Shown: positions 46,740 through 58,161, counted from the stretch's first letter. The stretch is DNA of 64,000 bases from Sialis fuliginosa (GCA_961205875.1 OY540818.1:11630761-11694760), one strand, 5' to 3'. The notes: generated by a model not told the origin, from the sequence alone. Made by a program: numbers and translations.

Positions 46740-47000
46740 TTACTTTTAAAATGTAACAACTCCAGTCGCACTTCACTGGTCTAGGAGATTGTACGTAGGT
46801 GGGAATTATCTACCTTCACTGGGAATACATTCTGGAGCGATATTGTCCAGAAGTACTCCGGGGTAATGCAAAACTTTACTAAACTTAAGTGAATGTACGC
46901 TTAGAAATGTTACAAATCGTATTACCTGATAGAGCAAACGCTTAGAGGGATAGAAGGAGCTCGCGTCTGGAGAAAGGCAAGAGGAGGTCAATCCTTACTA
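46740..47000 (-). other. Higher-complexity island, possible 41-nt micro-exon
   Basis: This stretch has balanced composition and no repeat match. On the minus strand CCTCTTGCCTTTCTCCAG is a very good splice acceptor with a pyrimidine tract, and 41 nt further CTATCAG|GTAATA is a plausible donor. The bracketed exon would be 46926-46966. A 61-codon minus frame (46806-46991) spans it. Single sites of this quality arise by chance, so this is only a candidate. Confidence 0.2.
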
Positions 47001-47088
47001 ATTCAGGAATATTTATTTCTATATATCAAAATATTGAACCCTAAAATTTTGACAGTTGAAATAAATACAAAATTGATAATAAGTAGAT

Positions 47089-47652
47089 AAGATACTGGCA
47101 CCAGTTATGGTTTACTGTTTTTGTGATTGTCGGGCTTCTTTTTTGTAATTCTCATGAACTCATATTACTAATAAAACAAGTAACTCTTTATTTAATCAAT
47201 TTAATTACCAAAGTCCGCAAATAAAGTTTGTTTTTTAAATTATAGTCTTTTATTTTATTTATATTTTTTCTCCAATAATAGGTAAAATAAAACCAGTAAT
47301 GAGCACGCAGTGATGGACACTTGCTAATGATTACAAAAATGATAAGTACTACGACATAAAAGATATAAAAGAAAGACTCGTCAAATTTGAAACAATATAA
47401 AGCAGTTACTATGATAATATAATAATTAATACATAAATTATACTAATAATTAGTTTAAATGTTCACCATTTTAACACCTATTGGCCGATTGTCATCAAAT
47501 CACGCTGTAAGACAGTTAAATGTATATACATAGATAAATATTCAGAAATGGTAGTAATCAAATATCAACAAATATTTCTAATTCAGTACATTTAATTAAA
47601 AAATAGCCATTACTGGGGTCATATACTTGACTAGTACTCGTATCTACCTTAC
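47089..47652 (+). mobile_element. ACTGGCACCAGT-family element, copy 3
   Basis: Begins AAGATACTGGCACCAGTTAT and ends near GACTAGTACTCGTATCTACC. The body matches the 10457 copy in the same orientation (TTGTGATTGTCGGGCTTC, AAAGTCCGCAAATAAAG, GAGCACGCAGTGATGGACAC, GCCGATTGTCATCAAATC). It lacks ~20 bp near the left end and has a ~20-bp gain in the AAAGTTTG region. Its right terminal repeat is more diverged. Confidence 0.8.
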
Positions 47653-48159
47653 TATATAATATGCCAATTAATTTAAAAAAAAAACTCATTCCTTCCTGTT
47701 TGTTAATCAAGATAATTTTAGTTAATATTACTCCATTGATAATAATAACAGTAATAATAGTACGTAGATTATATTAAATATTATTACCTATTCTAATAGT
47801 CTGTTCCTATCCTGGTCAAATCTACAAACGACTTAACCTAGAACGATTTTCCTAATTTCAACGTAATCGGAAGTAATATCCTATCCTGTAACGATATAGC
47901 AACATTAATCAATTCTAAATTGCTATATAAATCAATTATTATGTTATGTACACACACTTAAATATATTACGTCCAATCAGGAGCGTAACTTTTATAAGAA
48001 AAATATACTACACGTAATATAAATAAGAATTTTCTAAATATTGCTTTAGTTTCTAAACGTATTCTTTCGAAAATAATTCAAAGTTAAAATGTAAAATACA
48101 TTTCCGATAATATTTAAACTAATTTAAATTGGTTATTTACTTTATTAAATGTTTTAATC
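47653..48159. other. AT-rich DNA, no gene recognised
   Basis: No open frame, palindrome or family match noted. Confidence 0.4.
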
Positions 48160-48360
48160 TACGGTATGGTACACTAATACGCGAGGCTCGACAATAGATA
48201 TATTTTATTTTCATGAACTTTTTACTCGGAAACTTTTAATTTTACAAGAGAATTGAAAGAGCCATAAATTGCTTATTTTTATGAGGCAAATTTTAAAGAT
48301 TAAAAAAAATTTCTTTAAAAATCCAAATAGCTGTAACTTTGGTAATCATTTTTCAAAAAG
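48160..48360 (+). repeat. GGTACACTAATACGCGAGGC repeat, copy 1
   Basis: TACGGTATGGTACACTAATA, CGCGAGGCTCGACAAT, then ~150 bp later AGCTGTAACTTTGGTAATCA. The same order occurs at 57655-57800 (TACAGTATGGGACACTAGGA, CGTGAGACTCAACTCGC, ATCAGTAACTTTGGTATCC). Dispersed, non-coding. Confidence 0.5.
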
Positions 48361-48659
48361 GAAATTAAAGCTTGAAATTTCTACTTTATAACTTCGTCAT
48401 TTTCATCTTAATAATAATAAAGTATGCGCTAAAAAGTTAGAAAAAGTAACAATTTTGGCAGCTTTCGGGTGTAAAAAAATATTTTTCTACAATTTTAACA
48501 TGAAAATAAAAATTCTGAAAGAAAAAACTTAAGTTCATTTTTGAAAAATGTCTTTATTATTTTATCAAAGTAACAGCGATTTCAATATTGAAATTTTTTA
48601 AGAAAATAAATAATTCTTTTAATTTTATTAACGAGCATGTGTTTTGTTTTATTTTATAA

Positions 48660-48735
48660 AAACTAGAGTACAGATTCGCATGGAGGCGATCCCCTCCCCC
48701 ACCTCTAAAGTCGGCGCCTATGTACGTATAATATA
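48660..48735 (-). repeat. TACATAGGCGCCGACTTTAG repeat edge
   Basis: On the minus strand: TACATAGGCGCCGACTTTAG, then AGGTGGGGGAGGGG. GGCGCCTATGTA also occurs at 12069-12080, so this looks like a shared element edge with a G-rich subterminal tract. No opposite end seen. Confidence 0.35.
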
Positions 48736-49304
48736 TCAGGTATATATATGTATGTACATACCATATGCACACACACATATCACTTTATATATTATGTATG
48801 TAATCTAACTATAAAAACAAATCGATATTCACAAAATATCTTTCAATGTCAAATCTGAAGAAAAGAATTCAATTCACAATGAATAACAATAAACTGACGC
48901 TGAATTGTTGAAATCCAATTACAAACATAGATTTTGACATGTTTATCATTCTAGCCATTTTATCCGGATGTTTTATGGAAATGGAACGTTCCATGATAAA
49001 AAGCTTTCACGAATAGTTCTGCATATCACGTATAAAACATGTTTGTACACATATGTTGTTGTAGTTCGTAAAAAAATTAACTTAATGTATGGGTTTTCTC
49101 AATTTTATTGAGAACTTGAATTATATTTTAGTATTCATGATATTCTTGTATATTGCCATATTATTTATTATATATTTAAAAAGTTTTTATCAAATAATAT
49201 TCGATTAGCCTGGAAAAAAATGTTTTAACAGTTTAAATAAAATAATGTAAGTTACTAAAAATATATGTATACACAGTGTTATTTTAAAAATATATAATAT
49301 AACG

Positions 49305-49453
49305 CAGTGGTTTCCAAACTTTGTCGACTCACGAAACCCTTTGAATTATAAGTTTTTTTCGGCGAACCCCTTTCCATCCAACTTGTGTGAGTATAATTTT
49401 TTTTGCCCTCAGTGAGGTACTGCGGTACCCCAAAAACAGTTTGGGGACCACAG
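49305..49453. mobile_element. hAT-type miniature element (CAGTGGTTTCCAAACT)
   Basis: CAGTGGTTTCCAAACTTTGT at the left and, on the minus strand, CTGTGGTCCCCAAACTG at the right. These are classic hAT/Charlie-type ends. The interior has CTCACGAAACCCTTTG, GGCGAACCCC and CTCAGTGAGGTACTGCGGTA, as in widespread hAT miniatures. The 8-bp flanks (ATATAACG, ATATATAT) match only partly. 149 bp. Confidence 0.65.
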
Positions 49454-49720
49454 ATATATATGTATATAGGGATAAGGATAACAACACTGTGTATTCGTTT
49501 TTAAATTTTTATCTAAAAGTCAATCTTTTTGTAGGTGTTGACGTTTTTGATAATACTAAATACTTATAAAAATTATAGCATGCCTTATAATTTAGATTAT
49601 AACTTAATTTATACTCGTATAATACACATGGAATTTAACTATGAAACTTAATGATATTTTAGGTACACGCAAAGATTTGATCTATTTCGTTTTTGGGTTT
49701 GGTCATGATTATCAAAAATA

Positions 49721-49925
49721 ATGTCGAGTATTATAAAGATTTTGCTTTAGAGCAAAAGCTAAGCTAACTATCTGCGAGTTGTCAAACTGTTGTGAATTTG
49801 CTCGGTGTATTAGAGCAGTGGTAATAAAACTATAATGATGTAAATGCTATTCGTTTTATAAGGTACTCGTACTCGTCATTACTACTTAACGCGCATGCGT
49901 CAAGGTCATTCATATAAACCATACC
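49721..49925 (-). mobile_element. TATAATACCGG-family element, copy 4
   Basis: Begins ATGTCGAGTATTATAAAG, a diverged reverse complement of the family signature. On the minus strand the body ATAGCATTTACATCATTATA, TTACCACTGCTCTAATACAC, ACTCGCAGATAGTTAGC aligns with the copy at 7622-7926. It continues to CCTTGACGCATGCGCG, matching CACCTTGACGAATGC at 7730. Confidence 0.65.
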
Positions 49926-51640
49926 ATTCATAAGAAGTGTTTTAAATAATTAAATACCAAAATTAAATTAACAGAGTTGTAAAACAATTAAGTCATCTGA
50001 GATTATTTTTTGGTTCGTGGCCAAATTCTGGATGAAATTAAAAACTAATAGTGAATTCGATTCAAGTTTCACAAGTATAAGAAAAAAATGTATTTACGAA
50101 TTTGCCATAATATCTGAAATAAGATTAGTTTTCATATATTCAATTTTACACCTATAACATACGTATGCAGTTTATGCAATCTAAAAATTAAAAAAATGTA
50201 ATTAAAATAAATCTATTAATGATATAAAATAAAATTAAATCAACAACCAATGAATTAAAAGTAAGTATATTATACATACAGACATATTATATGAAACATA
50301 TGTATCTACACATGTAAACATATATTGAATTGTGAAAATGCATTAAATATTACATTAGTAACAATAATAATTAAATATTTATAATAACATGGTTTTATAG
50401 TATCATTTACACATGTATAATGTATTTAATATACATAAATGTGCACGTCCTAGTTTAAGTAACCCTTTTCAAACCATAGTTTCCTAGATAGTCAAGGTGA
50501 CTACAAAAATCTAGAAAAATTCCTTGTACTTAATTCTGAAAAACATATTTTTGTAAGGGGATATATTACATTAAAAATTGAAGATTAATTCAATGCTCTG
50601 AAGAAAGTATTTTATAGAATTTTTACATTCTTAAGATATTTAAAAAAAAATAACAATTTGGGATACTATTCTTACTTCTATTTGATTTTGATAATTTCTA
50701 TATGAGACGCTTTTTTTACTCTCGGGTATTCCTTTTTTCAAACATCTTAAGAAACTGTACATAATCTTTTTTATAGAGCATTAAATTAAATATTAACATT
50801 GTTAGTAGATCTTAAGATATTAGAAAAAATATAGCTGTTATCACGTGGAATTTAAATTAGTAAAAACAACACCATGAAGTTAAATTAGGTAAATAATACT
50901 GATAGATAATACAGATTTCTGTATGTTACTCGATAAAACAAGTTTTGTGCACGTCAAAAATGTATCGCGCATACAAATGTCAGACACCATTTCTTATTTA
51001 ATATTTTCTTTCAGAATGTAAACTATGTATCTCTCTACCAAATTTTATCAAGATCGGCTCAGCGGTTTTGCTGCGAAAAGGTGACAATATAATATTAGTA
51101 TGGATAAGACAGAGTATCGTTTCTTTATCGCAAACGTAAACATAAACCTATTAAATATAGTAATACCAAAATATCAATCACTAAAGGGTTAAAATCGTTG
51201 GTTTGGTATTTCGGTATTAAATGTAATTGAATAACGTATTGATTATCGCGTTTCTCGGACAATTTGAATACTTCAAGGCACATACTATTGGTTTCGTTAT
51301 AGTACAAAATTAATGGACCAATTATAGTTCTGGGAATATTGATTATATATATATGTGCCTCTATGTATGTACAAATATAAACTTCGGAAATATTTTAACT
51401 ATACATGTGGATAGAATTTCTATGGGTTATTTTAAAGATGCATTTCTCCACTGTCATTAATATTTATTACTGTTTTGATTTAATAAAATAACAGTTAAAG
51501 TTTATGTATGAAAGTACGTACTCTACTCTCTATAATTAATTAATCAACAATCAAATATTTCTATTGTCCTTCGAATTAAGGTGACCGGTAAAAGGTGTAT
51601 TACTTTTATTTTATTGTTAATTGAATATTTAGTCTGATAA
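49926..51640. other. AT-rich DNA with scattered repeat fragments
   Basis: At 50640-50715 GGGATACTATTCTTACTTC and GATTTTGATAATTTCTATAT resemble 63500-63540. At 51035-51110 CAAATTTTATCAAGATCGGC, TCAGCGGTTTTGCTGCG is a typical dispersed insect repeat tail. No gene is supported. The minus frame at 51125-51307 is short and without a domain. Confidence 0.4.
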
Positions 51641-51653
51641 ATAATATATAATA

Positions 51654-51676
51654 TATAAATAAATAAATAAATAAAA
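51654..51676. repeat. (TAAA)n microsatellite
   Basis: ATAAATAAATAAATAAATAA gives five to six TAAA units. A shorter similar tract is at 17848-17866. Confidence 0.8.
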
Positions 51677-51724
51677 TTAATTTAAATAATATTTGAATAT
51701 AATTTTCTTTAATGAAAAGCTTGA

Positions 51725-52010
51725 CAAGAAGTGAATTCCGGCACCTTTTTGGTACATAGGTACGAAATTAGCACTAAATGTGCGCTAATTTAGTGTACCA
51801 CTTTGGTTGCGTTTTCGACAGAGATGTGTGCTAATTTACAAACTAAGCAAGCAAATATGCGCTAAAATACAACCTTTTTTAAATAAAAGAGTTATAGATT
51901 TTTTTTGCGTACTAAATTAGCATTCAATAGGCTCTAATTTAGTACTCTTCTTTTATCGATGTGTGCTACATTTGTTGTGCTAATTTAATGTACCTTTTGT
52001 TTTAAAATAT
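51725..52010. repeat. Cluster of reiterated GCTAATTTAG motifs in paired inverted form
   Basis: At least eight variants of GYGCTAATTTAGTRY or its complement lie in ~285 bp: AAATTAGCACTAAA, TGCGCTAATTTAGTG, TGTGCTAATTTAC, ATGCGCTAAAATAC, GTACTAAATTAGC, GGCTCTAATTTAGTAC, TGTGCTACATTTG, TGTGCTAATTTAATG. Two pairs form hairpins closed by GGTAC/GTACC-type ends (51759-51799 and 51909-51945). It is neither a tandem array of fixed period nor a simple transposon end. Confidence 0.6.
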
Positions 52011-52086
52011 AAAGGTTATTAATATATAATAATACGTTAAGGTCATTTATATATACCATACCATTGATTTCCTTAGCTGCTCTTGA

Positions 52087-52109
52087 GAAAATTCTTTATA
52101 ATACCGGAC
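52087..52109 (+). repeat. Solo TTCTTTATAATACCGGACAT end
   Basis: AATTCTTTATAATACCGGAC then ATAAC, the terminal signature of the TATAATACCGG family. The 60 bp before it (AAGGTCATTTATATATACC, CATACCATT) also match 49899-49930 (AAGGTCATTCATATAAACC), so this is a short internally deleted copy. Confidence 0.55.
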
Positions 52110-52417
52110 ATAACAAAATTTAATAATTCTAATCCATCCTAACACAAATTTCAAAGTTAATATACATATACATATATGTATATATAATACATAAAATTAT
52201 AAATAATATATAAAATCCTATATTAAAATATTAACAGCGGCAGTCAGCACATAGGGCATCGATTATTTATATAGATTTGTATGTAAATTGGAAGCAAAAT
52301 GTTAATTTATTCACACATTTATATTCAACGTCTGTATTTTCCGCACTTCCGCAGAACAATACCTGCCGTACCTCAGATGTGTAGACTATATAGTTCATGT
52401 GTTCAGGGCTGTACAGT

Positions 52418-52431
52418 GTACAGTACTGTAC
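52418..52431. repeat. 14-bp perfect palindrome GTACAGTACTGTAC
   Basis: Perfect palindrome preceded by a further CTGTACAGT, so three GTACA/TGTAC words sit in 25 bp. Isolated. No function inferred. Confidence 0.6.
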
Positions 52432-52487
52432 ACATTATTATATGTAGGTATAAGGAGAATATTAAAAGTATTCGGCGCGGTATTTTT

Positions 52488-52860
52488 ATAACTGACTTCA
52501 AAAAAGGAGGACGAATGAAGGTTCTCAATTCTTCTGTATATATTTTTTATAAATGTTCCGGCATAACCCCGACAAACATGCACCAATTTGAACGATTTTA
52601 TTTATTTGAAAAACTATACTCCCGATTTATTTATTTTTTTATATATTTTTTGTATATTTTTTTAATATATGTTCGTACATTACTCCGACACACATGCATC
52701 TATTCGGTGAAACTTTTTTTTGTTTGAAAAAGTAAACTTCCGAGGTAGTCGCATATAAATTTTATCAGAATCTGACAATGAACTTCTTAGATATACTCCA
52801 CTCAAAAGGAAAAAAGTAAAAAAAATTAAAAATTAAATAAAACCGGCTTAAATAAATCCT
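52488..52860 (+). repeat. TGACTTCAAAAAAGGAGGA insect repeat with internal duplication
   Basis: ACTGACTTCAAAAAAGGAGG, GGTTCTCAATTCTTCTGTAT, ATGTTCCGGCATAACCCCGA, then a second version ATGTTCGTACATTACTCCGA, CACACATGCATC. It ends with ACTTCCGAGGTAGTCGCATA, TTATCAGAATCTGACAATG and an AAAACCGGCTTA tail. I recognise this order from abundant insect repeats. The two ~110-bp internal units are ~65% alike. The 142-codon frame at 52299-52727 is produced by it and is not a gene. Confidence 0.65.
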
Positions 52861-53117
52861 AATTGAAAATATTAATAATTAAATTTAACGGTTTTTAAAA
52901 GTAGGTGCCAAACTGCCAAGCCAATAAAAAACGTTTCAAGGAAAAAATAAATTTCAAAAACTGTTAAAAATTATTATTATATACTTTTCAGTGTTTTTAA
53001 ACTTTCAGAATACAGAAAATTTAATTTAATATACTGCACACCTCAAGTAGGCTTTGCTTGGTTGTGTATTATAATTCTACTCTCGGTTTAAAAATTGTTT
53101 GCATACCTTTGTACGTT

Positions 53118-53240
53118 GATAATAATAATAATAACTTTATTTCGTGGATCTTAAGTTACACGATATGAAATAAGTCAAACAAGAGAAAGAAAGTACAAAG
53201 TTACAAATAAAAAATAAAAATACTGAATTAACAAAATTGC
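53118..53240 (-). repeat. Likely 3' tail of a LINE or SINE ((AAT)n with AATAAAG)
   Basis: Plus strand GATAATAATAATAATAACTT then TATTTCGTGG. Read on the minus strand it is GAAATAAAGTTATTATTATT, a polyadenylation-like AATAAA just before a short ATT-type microsatellite tail, the usual end of several insect non-LTR elements. The body upstream (minus strand) is not recognisable as coding. Confidence 0.4.
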
Positions 53241-55359
53241 AATATGCATATACAATAAAATAACTGAAATTATAATGAAAAATATGTATCTATTTACTTG
53301 TATATTACATGCAGTTGCAGAAACAAATTAGAACTCTATATTGTAATAATCATCCATATTGTAGAAATTTTTAGTTGATAAGTTTTTTTTTACAGTTTTC
53401 TGAATTCACTGTAAGGTAAATTTTTATTAAATAAGCATTACTTCTTAAATTTCTTCAGCAACCCACTTAAAAGTTTGCATTTTCTGAAACAGCACATTAT
53501 AGTATCCATATTTATTTAGTTGAATTAATTTGGTTTGCATTTAACAATTCTATTTAAACATACAATATTAAAGGGATGTACATTTCATTAATAATATTAA
53601 AATGATACATTTTTATTCGCATTAACATGAACCACAAATTACTCCGAATTTTAATTTATTGAAACCGGACTAGTTAGATACATATAAATTCAGCTTGAAT
53701 ATTTGATATTTTAATATAAACGTGATTGATATTTCAAGTAAAATAATTATATTTAATTAAATAAAGTATACGTATATATGTGTATTACCAGTTAACTTTA
53801 CAACTGTAGTTTTCATAATTTATGTGAATTGTTGTTAGTTAGTGATTAAGAGGCCATAATTTCCCGTATTTGTAATTGTAATTAATTTCAACAAATTATA
53901 ACTTGATTTCATAAGATTTTAATTAATATTACAAGTTTACACCAAGCAAATAAAATGTGAGAAACTTTATCCATTTCCTTGTAACCACTATACGATTGAG
54001 TTTACTCCTATAATTTTATCACAATTAAAAAATATATTTAATGAAGTACACAAAAAAATAATAATACCTTGAATATTCAAATTGAGAAACTTACAATTAG
54101 GAACAAAAGATAACTTTTTGTTTACGACCAAAAATTATTTTTTAAATTTTTTCAGATGAAATACACATTTTTTTATTTAATTGTAATAAAATATAACTGA
54201 TTTAAAACAAAATAGAAATCGACAAGATAGATACGGACATTATGGTGCACATAGAATTGATTAAGGGAAATTCGAAATAGATATTTCCATTAAAATCTCA
54301 AATCCAAAAATAAATCGGTTTTATCAAGTTAATAAACCATGTTAAGCTCATTGTTTACAAGCCTTTAAAGGCTCATTTTCTGGGAGGGGAAACGCAAAAA
54401 ATGAGTGTGTATTTTTCATGGGCCTTATCTATTAAACCCCTACAAACTAGTAGATCGAACCCATCGCTCGAGCTTTGTCTGAGTGGGTACTTCAAAGCAA
54501 CCACAACGGCAGACGGTTGTAAAACCTACACCAAAAATACAACTGACTCCTCTACTATGTGTTTCAAACATATATGACAAATGTTAAATAAGTTTTAATA
54601 ATCTAAATATTATTAGTATCGAACTTTACATTCCAGTCTCCCCTACTTTAAATATCAATTTTATAATGATGTAGAGCCTCAGCCAAGCACGTCTATTGCT
54701 GGGGTAAAATATGTACACAGCATCGATTAAGAATACCTCTGCGTACCTTTTACCTCGTTTAAAATTTATTATTGCTCTTATACAGCGTGCAGGTGTATCT
54801 CAGGTGGTTCCGTATTATTAATTTGTAATTTGATAACTTTACAAACAGTAGACTCAATGATTGATTCATTTCATAAAACGTAATTACATTTAGTTTTAAT
54901 ATTTTACCTTGTGTGTATATTTCTATTAACAATGAATGTCACTTGGTGGAGATATTAATTAAATTCATAATCATATTAATAATTTAACATCGCCAGAAGT
55001 CCTGAAATCGAGGAACAGTACAGATGATTATATTATAAAAAAATGTTATCATGGGTGCCACGTCACGGAACTTTCTTATACGCTGTACTGAGTATACAGA
55101 ATACGTGTGTTCAAGTACACAACTGGCTAACTGTTAAAAGAAAGAAAAATGAATGAAATAGACATAAATTATAGGTAATAATAATAAATAATACTCTCTA
55201 CAACTTTTTTTTCTAACTTACCCCGATTCAAAAATAATTCGAAAAGTTCTAAAATTGACAAGAGTAAATATATTTTCCGGTTATTAGATCGTTTTAAAAA
55301 ATATTAGGTTTTATTACCAGACGAAAATTCTAAATATGAAATATCAACCATGTCGTTTT
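53241..55359. other. AT-rich DNA with a higher-complexity island at 54340-54800
   Basis: 54340-54800 has balanced composition without repeat matches: TTGTTTACAAGCCTTTAAAG (a GTTTAC forkhead-type word), CCCATCGCTCGAGC, AACCACAACGGCAGACGG (an AACCACA Runt-type word), GAGCCTCAGCCAAGCACG. It could be a conserved non-coding element. The rest is AT-rich with nothing recognised. Confidence 0.35.
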
Positions 55360-55500
55360 TGAGTTACAGCGTCTACAGACAGACACATATACATCATGGT
55401 GAAAATAATCAGAATGGATTCAGAAATCAAAATGGATAGGTACTTATTACTTTTTACGCTAAATGTATTACCGTATAAGAAAGTGAAAATACATATAGAT
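55360..55500 (+). repeat. ACAGACAGACACATATACAT repeat
   Basis: GAGTTACAGCGTCTACAGAC, AGACACATATACATCATGG, GATTCAGAAATC, then ACCGTATAAGAAAGTGAAAA. The first part matches 43940-44010. The tail ACCGTATAAGAAAGTRAAAA is found again at 62572-62591. Non-coding dispersed family. Confidence 0.55.
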
Positions 55501-56073
55501 ATTTGATATAATAAAGTTTTTTTTTATAAATCAATTAAATGTTGAGCCTTTTTACTGAAATTGAGTTAGTCACTTTAACTTCTGAATGAAGCATATCAGT
55601 GTAACCCAATTTTAGATAAAAGTGCTGAAAGTTTTAGTTTAATCAAGTACAGCAAAAGTACATTTACTAATTTACAAAATCTCATTCAACAAGAAACTGA
55701 ATTGTAGTTTGCTTTAATACTTATTATAGAATTACGAGTTTAAATATAAATATCCTTTAATTTAAATAAAAGATAAGTCATTCATGAGAAATGATATTTA
55801 TAAAGAAGTTTCCTAAATCAAAACGCACTTTCGCTAATTTAAAACCTCAATAAACTTGCTTATTCTTACAGCCTTTCTCACATTGAAGAGCAGTGAACAA
55901 AAATACTTTTTAGTTAATTTGAAGGTTGAAGTTGAAACAAGTTCAGAAATATTTGGCATAATATTTCTATATTTTGACTGGTTCATAAAAAAGCCATTAA
56001 TATCTTTCAGCATACATATATAATATTAGTATGTAAGTATGCAGAACATACGTACTGGATGGGAGGGTTAGGT

Positions 56074-56287
56074 TTTGATTGGTTGATTCATGGAATTTCT
56101 GGTGGAATGTACCAGAAATTAAAATAATGTCATTTTTTAAGCGTGTAAGGAAGTGAGAATGAAGTTACTAGAAAGAGATAGAAACTAGTGACCAGGCTAA
56201 CCAAAGAACTTTTATGTTCACTTCATGTTGAACGTTTTTGCCAGAACACTAGTTTCTATTTATAATTCCATGAATCAACCAATCAAA
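56074..56287. mobile_element. 214-bp miniature element with perfect 23-bp ends
   Basis: TTTGATTGGTTGATTCATGG plus AAT (56074-56096) is exactly mirrored at 56265-56287. A second inverted pair, AGAAACTAGTG (56180-56190) and CACTAGTTTCT (56247-56257), is nested on the right side. Non-coding. No unambiguous target duplication. Confidence 0.75.
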
Positions 56288-57654
56288 GCTCGTTGTTCAC
56301 TGTTTTTGGTTAGTCGTGAACGTCACCAATGTTACCAAAACCAAATGAATTAGGTATATGTACTTGTTAAACAGTAATTTTAACGAACTTTCACAAAAAA
56401 TATGTTTTTCAATACTTATTATTGTTCAACCATTTATTATCATAATTTTAGGTCAAATTGTTAGTAGTTAGAAGACATGCAGTATTGATTCTATGTTTTT
56501 TTAGGGAACACTAAAAAACACATTAAAAATCAACCTTTTTTGAGGGAGGGGGGGGTATCAAAATGTACACATCTGTTGGAAACTCACACAAATTAAGTGA
56601 GTAATCCAATACCTTACTTCCTTTCGCGACGAGCGGGAAGGTAAAACATGGAAATATTATTTATAACTACAATTTAACTATTACGTGTATATTGCTTTAG
56701 GTTATGTAGCTTCTAAAACGACAAATATCAATAAAATTTCAATAAAAAATATTCAGTTTACAATATACTACAAATGTTATCACAACAACTGGCGATTACT
56801 GCAGTTTAATACACGATATTTGGAGAATTAAATATGTACATGAATTTATATCACTGTCCTCAGCGCCTACACCAATTTGTTTTGACAGTGTGACTGTAAA
56901 ATGCTGAACAGTATTTATTCCAACATTAATTAAAATGTACAAAGTTTGTTAAGCCGGCAATGTAATTGTCATGAATTCATAATGATTAATCATAATGAAA
57001 AATGAACTTTTTAATATCAAATTGGTTTAATAATGCTAGTGTCTTGGGAAATACAGCAATTTTGAAGTGTTAAACATGATACAAAATTTATAAAGAATTA
57101 ATTAAATATTTTTAATTCACGAGTAATTATCATTAAATATTAATAACTTCAAATTAAAATACTTATAAGTAATTTTTATTTTTATTATTTATTAATTATT
57201 TCTGTTATAACAAAATTGCCATACCAAATACGTAAAGAATAAAATGATATATTTAATAACAAGCAAAAATGCAAAATAATATTTTAATTATACGTTCTTT
57301 TACAAAGAATTCGTTTTTTTTATTGTTTATTGAAAATATCAAAGCAATATGAATGTTCTTCAAGAAAAAGATGTATAAAAAACTGTCTAGAATTCAGTGT
57401 GTATACTCGTAATTGTAATTCAATCAAATGTTCAGAGCGAAGCATTAAAGTTATTAAGATGTTTTAACTTACAAGATTTAAGGTTTTGCGGAACTCCTGA
57501 AATGATTATTACTGTATGGTAAAAGTTATAAGCCTCGTTGTTTTTACATATACCTACGAAAATTGAAGAGGTATTATATACTGCAATATGAATTTAAGAA
57601 ATTAAAAAGTGGCTGTTTCACATTTTTAACTTTATTAAAGTTAAATTAATAATA
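56288..57654. other. AT-rich DNA with a G8 run and small hairpin
   Basis: GAGGGAGGGGGGGG at 56542-56555 is a strong G-run. At 56618-56647 ACCTTACTTCC and GGGAAGGTAA flank TTCGCGACGAGC, a small hairpin with a CG-rich loop. No gene recognised. Confidence 0.4.
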
Positions 57655-57800
57655 AAATACAGTATGGGACACTAGGACGTGAGACTCAACTCGCACTTGA
57701 CAAAATTAAATTATTTACATATTTTATTTTTAACTTAGATTTTTTAAATTAGTCCGAAATTCAGTGCAAATGTTCTGAAAATCAGTAACTTTGGTATCCT
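57655..57800 (+). repeat. GGGACACTAGGACGTGAGAC repeat, copy 2
   Basis: Same block order as 48160-48360: TACAGTATGGGACACTAGGA, CGTGAGACTC, then AATCAGTAACTTTGGTATCC. Confidence 0.5.
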
Positions 57801-57859
57801 TAACTAATGAACATAGGCAATAAGGATACAGCATTTAATAAGGACTCTACCTTAACTAT

Positions 57860-58160
57860 TTAAGTAAACATATCTCTTTTACACCAAAACCTACGTCATT
57901 CCCAAACACTCCGATCGATTAACACGTTCATATACTTCCTGAAGCAAACATTAACATCAATAACACCCCACTTATCTCAGCATAAACGATCGAGCGGTGT
58001 GACAAATGTTCAGAACCACTGATACGTTAAACTTGTTAAGAATATGCAAATCATGTCGGCATCTGTGCAATGTACCTTCTCCGATACGATGCTGATTATT
58101 ACCTCCCGTTGAAAACCGGGGCAACAAAACATCACAAGCACTGAATAGATTCTATCTCAA
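57860..58160. promoter_or_regulatory. Higher-complexity island, possible enhancer
   Basis: A 300-bp stretch with balanced composition, no repeat match and several CG dinucleotides: CACTCCGATCGATTAACACG, AAACGATCGAGCGGTGTGAC, a POU-type octamer AATATGCAAAT (58041-58051), CATGTCGGCATCTG and CCTTCTCCGATACGATGC. Such islands in AT-rich insect DNA are often conserved non-coding elements. No gene neighbour is identifiable, so the role is speculative. Confidence 0.25.
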
Positions 58161-58161
58161 T

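Noticed and set aside
52299-52727. Longest open frame, 142 codons
   Set aside because: It runs through a recognised insect interspersed repeat (TGACTTCAAAAAAGGAGGA) and a palindromic GTACAGTAC patch. The peptide is low-complexity and has no domain.
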